From Microthrixaceae bacterium (lineage in GTDB: Bacteria > Actinomycetota > Acidimicrobiia > Acidimicrobiales > Microtrichaceae): DNA of 34,082 nucleotides. The stretch is from the NCBI GenBank assembly GCA_019694615.1, contig JAIBBP010000047.1, positions 1-34,082 of the forward strand, written 5' to 3'. Both the position numbers and the translations under genes were made by a program. Of this stretch, positions 7,858 to 15,950 are shown piece after piece (position 1 is the first letter of the stretch; each line of letters opens with the position of its first letter). The notes under the pieces are model-generated. The model ran no database searches. It had not been told where the DNA came from and saw only the letters and a list, made by a program, of their open reading frames with translations.

Positions 7858-8657
7858 CGGCAGTGGTGATGATCGAGGCAGTCGTGATCCTGCTTCTCGC
7901 TGTGCTCGTCGTCGGACTGTTGCGCAGTCACGCGGAGATCCTGCGGGCGCTCCACGACCTCGGCGTGAACCTCGATGACGACTCCGGCGATCAAACGTTC
8001 CGGCTTCGTCCCGGCCTCGGTCACCAGACGACCGATCGACCAGGTTCGGTCGATCTGCGGCGCTCGCCTTCCGGGGTGGTTGAAGCACAACGCCCGGTCG
8101 ACGATCCGGCGTTGCTGGGCGAGGCCCGGGATCTGTCCGGCGAAACACCCGATGGCGAGGCCGCTGCGGTCGGAGTGGTGGGCGCCCCGCATCCCACGTT
8201 GATCGCCTTCCTGTCGACTGGGTGCGTCACGTGCCAGGACTTCTGGGATGCGTTCGCGTCCGGTGTCACCTTGGACCTCGACGGGCGCGCTGTTCGAATC
8301 GTCGTCGTGACCAAAGGCCCTCAGTCGGAGAGTCCCGGTGGGGTGGCACAACTTGCCGGCACGGCGTTCACGACGCTGATGTCCGACACCGCCTACGACG
8401 ATTACGGCGTGTCGGTGTCTCCGTACTTCGTACTCATCGATGCCCACGGCTCATCGATTCTCGGTGAGGGTGCCGCATCGTCGTGGACGCAGCTGGCTTC
8501 ACTCCTCGACCGGGCGGTCGCCGACCGAGGCGCTGCACTCGGCGCCAATCGCACGAGGCGGGAGCTGCTCGGCGGGACGGCGCGCGGTGACCGTGTCGAC
8601 CGGGCGCTCGATGCAGCGGGAATCGGCCCGGACCACCCGTCGCTTCACCGCCGGTGA
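7854..8657 (+). CDS. mauD: MauD-like membrane-anchored thioredoxin-fold protein
   Basis: A 267-aa protein with one N-terminal transmembrane helix (about residues 5-24), a linker, then a thioredoxin-like domain with STGCVTCQDFW as the active-site CxxC and VSVSPYFVLID as the cis-proline segment. MauD proteins act outside the membrane in disulfide formation or isomerisation of the methylamine dehydrogenase light chain. The start overlaps the upstream stop (ATGA) and the stop overlaps the next start (GTGA), so mauE, the Cys-rich gene, mauD and the following gene form one coupled operon. The natural client is the 26-Cys protein encoded just upstream. A generic TlpA/ResA-like role is the alternative. 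Confidence 0.75.
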   Translation: MTAVVMIEAVVILLLAVLVVGLLRSHAEILRALHDLGVNLDDDSGDQTFRLRPGLGHQTTDRPGSVDLRRSPSGVVEAQRPVDDPALLGEARDLSGETPDGEAAAVGVVGAPHPTLIAFLSTGCVTCQDFWDAFASGVTLDLDGRAVRIVVVTKGPQSESPGGVAQLAGTAFTTLMSDTAYDDYGVSVSPYFVLIDAHGSSILGEGAASSWTQLASLLDRAVADRGAALGANRTRRELLGGTARGDRVDRALDAAGIGPDHPSLHRR

Positions 8658-9151
8658 TTCTGCGAGCGCACAGCTTCGTCGTCGATGTGCCGCGCGGCTG
8701 GGACGCGCGGATCTTCCGTCGTGCGGAGTCTGAGGTGACGAGTCCGTCGGCGAGTACCGACGTCGCCGGGTTGGTTCCCCAGAGTGGGGTCACCACCCCG
8801 ATACTCCACCTCGGCAGCTTTCCACTCCCGAACGGTCGTGGGGACTACGGCAGCGGAGCGGTCGGTCTCATGCGGCCGAGCGACGTCTTCATCGCCCTGG
8901 TGCAGTTCGGCCCCGAATCGATGGGGACGCCACTGTTCCAGCGTCGCGGTATGCCCACCTTTCGGTCGGCCGACCTGTCGGAGGCGGCGATGCAACGCCC
9001 GATCGTCGGGATGGGCGGTGCTCAGCGATTCTTCAACGTGTCGGGTCGACCGTTCTGTTGCTACGCGGTAGTCGGCTCGTTGGTTCGGAGGTCGAGTTTG
9101 GTGGCCTCGCTCAACGGAGCGCTGGGGAGGATCACCGTCCTGTCGGCCTGA
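8654..9151 (+). CDS. Unknown 165-aa protein, last gene of the mau-like operon
   Basis: Starts at GTG 8654, overlapping the mauD stop (GTGA), and ends inside the 3' end of the convergent membrane gene (91-bp overlap). The protein has no signal peptide or membrane helix. It begins with SFVVDVPRGWDARIFRR, a motif seen in small actinobacterial proteins of unknown function. It contains CC near residue 134 and otherwise shows beta-rich, Pro/Gly/Ser-rich sequence. No function is recognised. Coupling to mauD suggests a role in making or handling the Cys-rich protein. Confidence 0.6.
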   Translation: MILRAHSFVVDVPRGWDARIFRRAESEVTSPSASTDVAGLVPQSGVTTPILHLGSFPLPNGRGDYGSGAVGLMRPSDVFIALVQFGPESMGTPLFQRRGMPTFRSADLSEAAMQRPIVGMGGAQRFFNVSGRPFCCYAVVGSLVRRSSLVASLNGALGRITVLSA

Positions 9152-9900
9152 GCGCGGGACAGAGCGGTCGCCGTGGCGAAGCCGACGACGAGTGCGAGCA
9201 CCGGAATCGCGGACGCGATCGGGGTGACTGGAGCGGTCGCGAGGGCGAGCGTAGCGGCGATAAGTGAGACGGTGACCGTGACCCGCACCGGTTCGTCCAT
9301 CGCTGCGAACCGACGGTGGAACGCGGCGAGGCGTCTGGGGTCGCGGTTGGCAAAGCCGGCGAGGACCGCGACTCCGCGCGCCGTCCCGAACGCCACTCCG
9401 AGAAGGATGGCCGTGCCGCTCGACGCACTGAGCGCTCCCAGTGTCGGAACCAGATAGACAGCGGCGGTCATGATGTAGGTGGCCAGTCCGCAACCGATCT
9501 GAAGGCCGAACCCACCGGAGTAGACCCACGGACGGAACTCGTCGAGCCAGTCCTCGTTCACCTGTCGACGGTGATGGGGGAGCTCAGGCACCAACAGCCG
9601 TGAGTCGAAACCGGTGGCCACCAGGCAGGCGAGGGCAGCGAGGAGGGTCCGAACCGATGCGTCGAGGCCGAGGGCCTTCATCAAGGCGGCGCCGACGACT
9701 CCGGTGGCGCCGAGCGCTGATCCGCCGAGGGCCCCACCGGCGATGAACCAGGCAGCCGTGACTCCGAATCGGTGGCCGCGGCCGGCTTCGGTGAGCGGTG
9801 TGATCGACGACAGCATCGACCAGCCGCAGGGGGACCAGGTGGAACGAAGCGCGGCGGCAGTGACGGTGGTGAACGCCACGACGGTGTACGCAATCGGCAT
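9061..9900 (-). CDS. MauF/CcdA-like polytopic membrane protein
   Basis: A 279-aa protein with about six hydrophobic segments. The first ends in TWSPCGWSMLSSITPL (C25) and the fourth holds GGFGLQIGCGLATYIM (C137). One cysteine in TM1 beside a Pro and a second in a later helix is the pattern of CcdA/DsbD-beta thiol transporters and the related MauF, which carry reducing equivalents across the membrane. It converges on the mauE-light-chain-mauD operon and overlaps its last gene, which favours MauF over a general cytochrome c biogenesis role. ATG 9900 has GAAGGA about 8 nt upstream. The exact family is inferred from motif and context. Confidence 0.6.
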   Translation of the reverse strand: MPIAYTVVAFTTVTAAALRSTWSPCGWSMLSSITPLTEAGRGHRFGVTAAWFIAGGALGGSALGATGVVGAALMKALGLDASVRTLLAALACLVATGFDSRLLVPELPHHRRQVNEDWLDEFRPWVYSGGFGLQIGCGLATYIMTAAVYLVPTLGALSASSGTAILLGVAFGTARGVAVLAGFANRDPRRLAAFHRRFAAMDEPVRVTVTVSLIAATLALATAPVTPIASAIPVLALVVGFATATALSRAQADRTVILPSAPLSEATKLDLRTNEPTTA

Positions 9901-9978
9901 TCGGGTCCTTCGATAGAGTCAGCGGTCGCAATGAGTGGGAGATCCACCGCTGACCGTGGTCGGCTTGTCGGGTCGAGA

Positions 9979-10554
9979 CTACCCGCACCGCTCCAGGAAG
10001 TTCCGCATCATGTCGTGGCCAGCGACGGTCAGGATCGACTCGGGGTGGAACTGAACGCCCTCGACGTTGAGTGTTCGGTGACGAAGCCCCATGATCAGTC
10101 CATCGTCGGTCTCGGCCGTGATCTCGAGCGACGCGGGCAACGTTGACCGTTCGACGATGAGCGAGTGGTAGCGGGTCGCCTCGAGCGGGTTCGGCAGGCC
10201 CGCGAACACCCCGGCTCCGTGGTGACGCACCAACGAAGTCTTGCCGTGAACGATCTCCGGCGCCCGCACGACGTCTCCTCCGAAGACCTGCCCCATGCAC
10301 TGCATGCCGAGGCAGACGCCGAAGACGGGAACGCGCTCGGACCACTCGGCGATCAGCGCGTTCGAGAGGCCGGCGTCGTCGGGCGTCCCTGGCCCCGGGC
10401 TGATGAGGATTCCGTCGGGATCGATGTCCTCGACATCGTCGAGTCCGAGCGCATCGTGGCGCCAGATCAGCGGTTCGGCGCCGAGTTCACCCAGGTACTG
10501 GACGAGGTTGTAGACGAACGAGTCGTAGTTGTCGATCACGAGGATGCGCGCCAC
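9979..10554 (-). CDS. trpG: Anthranilate/aminodeoxychorismate synthase glutamine amidotransferase subunit
   Basis: A 191-aa class I glutamine amidotransferase. Seen are VIDNYDSFVYNLVQYLGELG at the N-terminus, ILISPGPGTPDDAG, the nucleophile Cys in VFGVCLGMQCMGQ, and the His-Glu pair in VQFHPESILT. It releases ammonia from glutamine for the TrpE or PabB partner, in tryptophan or folate synthesis; many actinobacteria use one protein for both. Its place beside crgA is the usual actinobacterial arrangement, where the gene is called trpG or pabA. The start is GTG at 10554. Confidence 0.93.
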   Translation of the reverse strand: MARILVIDNYDSFVYNLVQYLGELGAEPLIWRHDALGLDDVEDIDPDGILISPGPGTPDDAGLSNALIAEWSERVPVFGVCLGMQCMGQVFGGDVVRAPEIVHGKTSLVRHHGAGVFAGLPNPLEATRYHSLIVERSTLPASLEITAETDDGLIMGLRHRTLNVEGVQFHPESILTVAGHDMMRNFLERCG

Positions 10555-10669
10555 ACGGAGATGCTAGCGGCGGCCATGGCAGTCCCAACTCTGGCCGGAT
10601 CAACCCATGACGGGTCGGCGATTCGTCGGGCACCGCCGATACCGTGCGTCCTCGGCCTATCCTGCCGCT

Positions 10670-10990
10670 ATGGCAAAACCGGTGAAGCGACGCATCGAGG
10701 GTGGTTCCGGCCCGGCTGCAACGGGCCGCACAACCCCCAAGGGCACACGCCCGGCGGGTGAGGGTCCAGCGGCCTCGAGCCGCTACACACCTCCCACGCC
10801 GGTCGCCAAGTACGACATGCCGAGCCCTCTGTGGGTACCGGTCCTCATGTTCACGTTCTTCGGTGCCGGGTTGCTCGTGATCTTCCTCAACTACACCAAT
10901 GTGCTTCCGGGTGCTCCAACCCAGTGGTATCTGCTCGGTGGGCTGCTCTCGATTCTGATGGGCATCATCACGGCGACCCAGCTTCGATAG
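10670..10990 (+). CDS. crgA: Cell division protein CrgA
   Basis: A 106-aa membrane protein of the CrgA (UPF0233) family, which is restricted to actinobacteria. In mycobacteria and Streptomyces CrgA binds FtsZ, FtsQ, FtsI and PBPs and helps place or stabilise the septum. The N-terminal 45 residues are basic, Gly/Pro-rich and presumably cytoplasmic. Two transmembrane helices follow (LWVPVLMFTFFGAGLLVIFL and WYLLGGLLSILMGIITA), separated by the short NYTNVLPGAPTQ loop typical of the family. The divergent trpG/pabA neighbour is conserved with crgA elsewhere. ATG 10670 was preferred because upstream in-frame codons lack family similarity. Confidence 0.92.
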   Translation: MAKPVKRRIEGGSGPAATGRTTPKGTRPAGEGPAASSRYTPPTPVAKYDMPSPLWVPVLMFTFFGAGLLVIFLNYTNVLPGAPTQWYLLGGLLSILMGIITATQLR

Positions 10991-11004
10991 TCCGCTCGGT
11001 GTTT

Positions 11005-11023
11005 TGTCCCCAGGGTGGGGACA
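11005..11023. terminator. Hairpin after crgA
   Basis: A 7-bp perfect stem, TGTCCCC (11005-11011) and GGGGACA (11017-11023), with a 5-nt AGGGT loop. It starts 15 bp after the crgA stop and is in a convergent gap, so it could serve as a terminator in either direction. TTTT precedes it on the plus strand, which on the minus strand is an A-tract/T-tract placement usable for the opposite gene. Confidence 0.5.
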
Positions 11024-11096
11024 GAACTGGGGACACCCCTCGCGCGGCTTCGGTCACCATGGGTGAGCGGTGTGACAGGTGTCACGAGAGGTGGTG

Positions 11097-11441
11097 CTAC
11101 TCGATCGGAGTGACGAGCTCCATGTCCTCGAGGCAGTGCCGAGGTGGTTCGGGATCCTCCGATGACGCCACCGTCATCTTCACCTCGGCGCCACAGATCG
11201 AGCAGCGATAGACCAGCTTCACCTTGCGGAGCACTCCGGGTTCGGCCGGGTCGGGCACGGGTTGCGCGAGGCCCCCGATCATGACGAGCCCGACTTTGAG
11301 GAGCAGCGCAGCTACGAGCACCGCGACGCCGGTCTGCACCAGCGACGCGTCGAAGACCAGCGACGCGAGGCCAGTCGCTACTGCGATACCGACGAGCCAG
11401 AGGAGTAGAGGGAGCCGCTTCACCGTCGCTGAGTCTCCCAC
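11097..11441 (-). CDS. Small membrane protein with C-terminal zinc-ribbon-like motif
   Basis: 114 aa. Two transmembrane helices lie at about 8-30 (LPLLLWLVGIAVATGLASLV) and 35-58. A cytoplasmic-type tail follows with YRCSICGAEV and PRHCLEDM, a three-Cys/one-His arrangement that could bind zinc. The likely start is GTG at 11441; a second in-frame GTG six codons on is possible. It lies 30 bp after the thiolase on the same strand, so it may be co-transcribed. No named family is recognised; similar short proteins occur in Acidimicrobiia. Confidence 0.65.
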   Translation of the reverse strand: MGDSATVKRLPLLLWLVGIAVATGLASLVFDASLVQTGVAVLVAALLLKVGLVMIGGLAQPVPDPAEPGVLRKVKLVYRCSICGAEVKMTVASSEDPEPPRHCLEDMELVTPIE

Positions 11442-11471
11442 GAACGCAGTGCACTGCGGATCAGCGCGACG

Positions 11472-12671
11472 TCACCCCAGGCGCTCGATGATCGTTGCGT
11501 TGGCCAGCCCGCCGCCTTCGCACATGGTTTGCAGGCCGTAGCGGCCACCGGTGCGCTCCAGCTCGTTGAGCAACGTTGCCAGGAGCTTGGTCCCCGACCC
11601 GCCGAGCGGGTGGCCGAGGGCGATGGCGCCCCCGTTGACGTTCGTCCGCTCCAGGTCGCCGCCGGTGTCCTTGTTCCATGCGAGCACGACCGAAGCGAAT
11701 GCCTCGTTGACCTCGAACAGGTCGATGTCGTCCATCGACAGTCCGGACCGTGCGATGGCCTTCCGCGTCGCGGGGATCGGACCGGTGAGCATCGTGACGG
11801 GGTCGACGCCGGCGAGGGCGAAGGTGTGGAAGCGGGCACGTGGAGTCAGGCCCAGCTCCGTCGCCTTCTCCTCGCTCATGATGAGGGCCGCCGAGGCGCC
11901 GTCGCAGATCTGACTGGAGTTGCCCGCGGTGACCTTCCCGTCTGGCTTGAACGCCGGCTTGAGGCCTGCGAGCGACTCGGCGGTGGTGCCTTCGCGGACG
12001 CCCTCGTCAGCGGTGTGGAGCTCGCCGGATGCAACCACTTCGCCGGAGTCCTTGTCGCGACGCTTCTTGGCAACCGCCACGATCTCGTTGTCGAATCGAC
12101 CCTCCGACTGCGCCTGTGCCGCACGTCGCTGACTCTCTGCGCCAAACGCGTCGAGGTCCTCGCGACTGAGCCCCCACTTGTCGGCGATCATCTCAGCGGA
12201 GATTCCCTGCGGGACGAGGCCCCCCTGGTCGGCGTAGCGGAGGCCAACCTGCTCGCCGAACGGGAAGCCGATCCTCTTCATGTCGCCGAACGATGCGCCC
12301 ATCGGCACGAGGCTCATCACTTCGACGCCGGCAGCGATGGCGATGTCGTACGCGCCGGCCATCACTCCTTGCGCCGCGAAATGGGCTGACTGCTGGGAGC
12401 TTCCGCATTGCCGGTCGATCGTCGTCGCGGGCACCGACTCGGGAAAGCCGGCGGCGAGCACGGCGTTTCTCCCGACGTTGAGGGACTGGGCGCCGACCTG
12501 CATGACGCAGCCCATGATGACGTCGTCGACGAGCGTCGGATCGAGGTTGTTGCGCTCGACGAGAGCCTTGAGAACCTCGGCTGCGAGGTCGGCCGAATGC
12601 CAACCGGAGAGATCGCCGTTTCGCTTGCCTCCGGCTGTGCGGATGGCGTCGACGATGACTGCTGTAGGCAT
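11472..12671 (-). CDS. Acetyl-CoA acyltransferase (thiolase)
   Basis: A 399-aa type II thiolase. Nucleophilic Cys is in TTIDRQCGSSQQS, the catalytic His in GGAIALGHPLGGSG, and the second Cys in MCEGGGLANA. It cleaves 3-ketoacyl-CoA to acetyl-CoA plus a shorter acyl-CoA, or runs in reverse. It is divergent from an acyl-CoA synthetase across a perfect palindrome, pointing to fatty acid or related acid degradation under a shared regulator. The ATG at 12671 (GGAG upstream) gives the standard N-terminus PTAVIVDAIRT. A longer reading to 13079 crosses the divergent gene and is an artefact. Substrate chain length is not predictable here. Confidence 0.92.
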   Translation of the reverse strand: MPTAVIVDAIRTAGGKRNGDLSGWHSADLAAEVLKALVERNNLDPTLVDDVIMGCVMQVGAQSLNVGRNAVLAAGFPESVPATTIDRQCGSSQQSAHFAAQGVMAGAYDIAIAAGVEVMSLVPMGASFGDMKRIGFPFGEQVGLRYADQGGLVPQGISAEMIADKWGLSREDLDAFGAESQRRAAQAQSEGRFDNEIVAVAKKRRDKDSGEVVASGELHTADEGVREGTTAESLAGLKPAFKPDGKVTAGNSSQICDGASAALIMSEEKATELGLTPRARFHTFALAGVDPVTMLTGPIPATRKAIARSGLSMDDIDLFEVNEAFASVVLAWNKDTGGDLERTNVNGGAIALGHPLGGSGTKLLATLLNELERTGGRYGLQTMCEGGGLANATIIERLG

Positions 12672-12690
12672 GGGCACACTCCGGTTCGAA

Positions 12691-12714
12691 AATCTTGACT
12701 GATTGGTCAAGATT
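12691..12714. promoter_or_regulatory. Perfect palindromic operator between thiolase and acyl-CoA synthetase
   Basis: AATCTTGAC (12691-12699), six spacer bases, then its exact reverse complement GTCAAGATT (12706-12714). The core TTGAC-n6-GTCAA is the style of TetR-family operators that control fatty-acid, CoA-ester and steroid catabolism in actinobacteria. It lies 20 bp from the thiolase start and 126 bp from the synthetase start. No regulator gene is adjacent, so the cognate repressor must be elsewhere. Confidence 0.7.
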
Positions 12715-12840
12715 CTTGCCCCCGTGCCCGCGTTGGTCAATCCGCTCGTCGCCGATGACCCCCGAGGACCGCCACCGCTACCATTCCGGGCATCTGTCAC
12801 ACGCCCGCGCGCTGGCCGGGCACCAAAGGGGAACCACGCC

Positions 12841-14646
12841 ATGGCGACTTCGACCGACGAGCAGCTTCGCGAACTCACAAAAGGCCAGACGGTCCCAACC
12901 GAGTTCTTGAAGACGGTCACCGAGTACGGCAGCTCACGGGCGTTGCGATGGATGGAAGGGGAGGACTGGAAGGAGCTCACGTTCTCCCAGCTCGCCGACC
13001 AGGCAGCTCGGGTCGCGGCAGGTCTCGCAGCCCAGGGCGTCGAACACGGCGATCGAGTCGTGCTGATGCTCCGCAACATTTACCAATTCCACGTCGCCGA
13101 TCTGGCGGTGCTTCTGTGCGGGGCGACGCCGGTCTCGATCTACAACTCGTCGTCTCCTGACCAGATCGCCTATCTCGCCGGCCACTGTGAAGCGAAGCTG
13201 GCGATTCTGGAGGACGGCGGGTTCCTGTCCCGGTTCACCGAGGTCGCCGACCAGCTTCCCGACCTCGCGACCATCGTCGTCGTGAACCCGCCGGTCGAGG
13301 GCGAAGCCGACATCGTCGAGTGGTCCTCACTCCTCGACCACGACCCCGTCGACCTCGCCGAGGCGGTCCAGGTTGCGCAGCCCCACGACCTTGCGACGAT
13401 CATCTACACGTCGGGCACAACGGGAAACCCCAAAGGAGTCATGCTCGACCACGCGAACCTGTGCTGGACGTTGGCGTGTCTCCGCGAGTCGTTCGAAACC
13501 AACGTGTTCGCCGGTCAGCGGGTCGTTTCCTATCTGCCGATGGCCCACATTGCCGAGCGGGCGACCAGCCATTACGGCCTCGTCATGAACGGCTACGAGG
13601 TCGCCTGTTGCCCCGACCCGAGCCAGATCGCCACCTATGCCCGTGAGGTGAAGCCCAACATCATGTTCGGCGTGCCACGCGTCTGGGAGAAGATCTACAG
13701 CGGCATCAACGGAGCGCTCGCGGCGGACGAGGAGAAGAAGCGCCAGGTCGACGAAGCCGTCGCCGCCGCGATCCCGATCGTCGACAAGATCACGTGGGGC
13801 ACCGCGACCCCCGAGGAGATCGAGACGTACAACTTCCTCGACGCTGTCGCGTTCTCCACGATCCGTCAGCTGATCGGGCTCGACGAGCTCGACCTCGCCG
13901 TCACCGGTGCTGCACCGATGACGCCTGAGCTGCTCCAGTGGTTCCGGGCGATCGGCGTCCCGTTGTCGGAGATCTACGGCATGAGCGAGTCGACGGGGCC
14001 GATCAGCTTCGCCGCCCGACGACCGAAGGTCGGTACCGTCGGTCCGGCAGTCCCCGGTCTCACGCTCGCCATCGCGGACGACGGTGAGGTGATCTTCAAG
14101 GGCGGCAACGTCTTCAAGGGCTACCTCAACGATCCTGGCAAGACGGCCGAGGCGATCGACGAGGACGGGTGGGTCCATACCGGCGACATCGGTGAGCTCG
14201 ACGAGGACGGCTATCTGCGCATCGTCGATCGCAAGAAGGAGCTGATCATCACCGCCGGCGGGAAGAACATCAGCCCCGCCAACCTCGAAGCGGCGCTCAA
14301 GACGATTCCGCTCGTGGGACAAGCAGCAGCGATCGGCGACAACCGCCCCTTTGTCGCAGCGCTCGTAGTGCTCGACCCCGAGGTGGCGCCGGCGTGGGCA
14401 GCGAAGCATGGTCTGGAGGGGCTGACCCTCGAGGAGCTGGCCGAGGCGAAGGAGGTCGTCGCCGAGATCGAAGGCGCCCTCGACGAGGCCATGAGCAGGT
14501 TCAACAACGCGGAGCGAGTCAAGAAGGTGAAAGTGCTCGGCGAGGAGTGGTTGCCCGACTCAGAGCTGATGACCCCCACCTCCAAGCTGAAGCGTCGTGG
14601 AATCCACTCGCGTTTCGCGGAGGAGATCGAAGCCTTCTATGCCTAG
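12841..14646 (+). CDS. Long-chain fatty acid-CoA ligase (FadD15-like)
   Basis: A 601-aa ANL-superfamily acyl-CoA synthetase. The P-loop is YTSGTTGNPKGVMLDH, the ATP/adenine motif is IYGMSESTG, the hinge region HTGDIGELDEDGYLRIVDRK, and the C-terminal lysine segment LKRRGIHSRF. The N-terminal TFSQLADQAARVAAGLAAQG matches long-chain FACS. It activates fatty acids to acyl-CoA via acyl-AMP at the membrane face. ATG 12841 has AAAGGGGAA upstream; an in-frame reading from 12703 would begin within the operator and add unrelated residues. The stop overlaps the next start by 8 bp. Confidence 0.94.
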   Translation: MATSTDEQLRELTKGQTVPTEFLKTVTEYGSSRALRWMEGEDWKELTFSQLADQAARVAAGLAAQGVEHGDRVVLMLRNIYQFHVADLAVLLCGATPVSIYNSSSPDQIAYLAGHCEAKLAILEDGGFLSRFTEVADQLPDLATIVVVNPPVEGEADIVEWSSLLDHDPVDLAEAVQVAQPHDLATIIYTSGTTGNPKGVMLDHANLCWTLACLRESFETNVFAGQRVVSYLPMAHIAERATSHYGLVMNGYEVACCPDPSQIATYAREVKPNIMFGVPRVWEKIYSGINGALAADEEKKRQVDEAVAAAIPIVDKITWGTATPEEIETYNFLDAVAFSTIRQLIGLDELDLAVTGAAPMTPELLQWFRAIGVPLSEIYGMSESTGPISFAARRPKVGTVGPAVPGLTLAIADDGEVIFKGGNVFKGYLNDPGKTAEAIDEDGWVHTGDIGELDEDGYLRIVDRKKELIITAGGKNISPANLEAALKTIPLVGQAAAIGDNRPFVAALVVLDPEVAPAWAAKHGLEGLTLEELAEAKEVVAEIEGALDEAMSRFNNAERVKKVKVLGEEWLPDSELMTPTSKLKRRGIHSRFAEEIEAFYA

Positions 14647-15940
14647 ACCGGCCGAGGTCGACCTCGTATCCGACTTTCCCGGGCGTCGACCTCCGAAGAT
14701 CGCGATGGTGGTCTCCCGGTTCCCAAAGGTCACCGAGACGTTTCAGCTCCGGGAGATGGTCGCCCTCGGCAACCTCGGTGTTCCCTTTGAGCTCTACGCG
14801 ATCACCCATCACGACGATGGCGGCACGGTGCAGGCCGAGGCCCGTGACCTCGACGCCCGGGCGAACTACTTCAAGCGGCTGAGCTGGGAAATGCTGAAGG
14901 CGCAGATCGTGTGGTTGCGCCGTAACCCGCGGGCCTATCTCGACGCCTGGAAGTGGGGAATCACCACCAACCTCACCGCGCCCGATTTCCTGATTCGAAC
15001 GTTTCTGCTGGTCCCGCTCGCAGCGGCCATGGCGCTGCGGATGGAACGCGACGGCATCGAACATGTCCACGCCCACTTCGCCACGTACCCCACCCATGTG
15101 GCGCTGGTCATCAAGCAGCTGACCGGCCTCCCGTTCTCATTCACCGGCCACGCCCACGACATCCAGCACCGCACCGAGGGCCTCGAGACGAAGATCGACG
15201 AGTGCGAGTTCTTCGTCACCTGCACCCAGTACAGCCACGATCAGCTGCGGCTGTTCTATGGCGACAAGGTCGACAAGAAGTGCCATGTGGTGCATCACGG
15301 CATCGATCTGGATCAGTTCACCTTCCGCGAGCCTCAACCCGACGACGGGGAGCGCCCGTTCCGAATGACGTGCGTAGCGACGTTCGAGGAGTGCAAGGGG
15401 CACGAGTACCTCGTCGAGGCGGTTCGGCTGCTCCGGGAACGCGGCATCGAGAGTGAGTTGGTGCTCGTGGGTGGGGATCCGCCTCGCAAGTCGAGTCACC
15501 AGGACACCATCAAGGCGCAGGTCGCAGAGGCAGGACTCGAGGACTCGGTGAGGTTCCTGGGAAAACGGCCGTTGGCCGAGGTCCGCGACTGGATTGAATG
15601 GTCAGACATCGGCGTGCTTGCGTGCTGTCGCACGGCCAAAGGCGACCTCGACGGACTACCCAACGTCCTGACCGAGTCCCTGGGGATGGGCCGCGCTGTC
15701 GTGTCGACGGAGCAGCCGGGCGTCATGGAGCTGGTGGTGCACGGCGAGAACGGCCTGCTCGTCCGCACGCGTGATGCGCCGGCACTCGCTGACGCGCTCG
15801 AAGAAATGCGTCGCGACCCGGAGCGGCGAGCGAAGATGGGACGCTCGGGCCACGAGACGGTCGTGCGTGACGAGAACGTCATCGAGAAGACCCAGGAGCT
15901 GCTCCGCATCTACATGGAGCGCGTGAGCCGACCCCTCTGA
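14639..15940 (+). CDS. Group 1 (GT4-like) glycosyltransferase
   Basis: 433 aa with a GT-B fold. The N-terminal acceptor domain starts PKIAMVVSRFPKVTETF, contains HVHAHFATYPTHVAL, and reaches the HHGIDLDQF segment. The C-terminal donor domain starts CVATFEECKGHEYLVEA and carries the EX7E signature in GLPNVLTESLGMGRAVVSTE. It transfers a sugar from a nucleotide donor to an unknown acceptor, probably a lipid or surface glycan, at the cytoplasmic face of the membrane. Its ATG lies within the last codons of the acyl-CoA ligase, so the two are coupled; a glycolipid product is possible but only inferred. Confidence 0.92.
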   Translation: MPRPAEVDLVSDFPGRRPPKIAMVVSRFPKVTETFQLREMVALGNLGVPFELYAITHHDDGGTVQAEARDLDARANYFKRLSWEMLKAQIVWLRRNPRAYLDAWKWGITTNLTAPDFLIRTFLLVPLAAAMALRMERDGIEHVHAHFATYPTHVALVIKQLTGLPFSFTGHAHDIQHRTEGLETKIDECEFFVTCTQYSHDQLRLFYGDKVDKKCHVVHHGIDLDQFTFREPQPDDGERPFRMTCVATFEECKGHEYLVEAVRLLRERGIESELVLVGGDPPRKSSHQDTIKAQVAEAGLEDSVRFLGKRPLAEVRDWIEWSDIGVLACCRTAKGDLDGLPNVLTESLGMGRAVVSTEQPGVMELVVHGENGLLVRTRDAPALADALEEMRRDPERRAKMGRSGHETVVRDENVIEKTQELLRIYMERVSRPL

Positions 15941-15950
15941 TCCGTCTGAG

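Noticed and set aside
11072..11085. GTGACA-GG-TGTCAC perfect palindrome
   Set aside because: It is in a convergent 3' gap with a 2-nt spacer, so neither a good terminator nor a likely operator; left unassigned.
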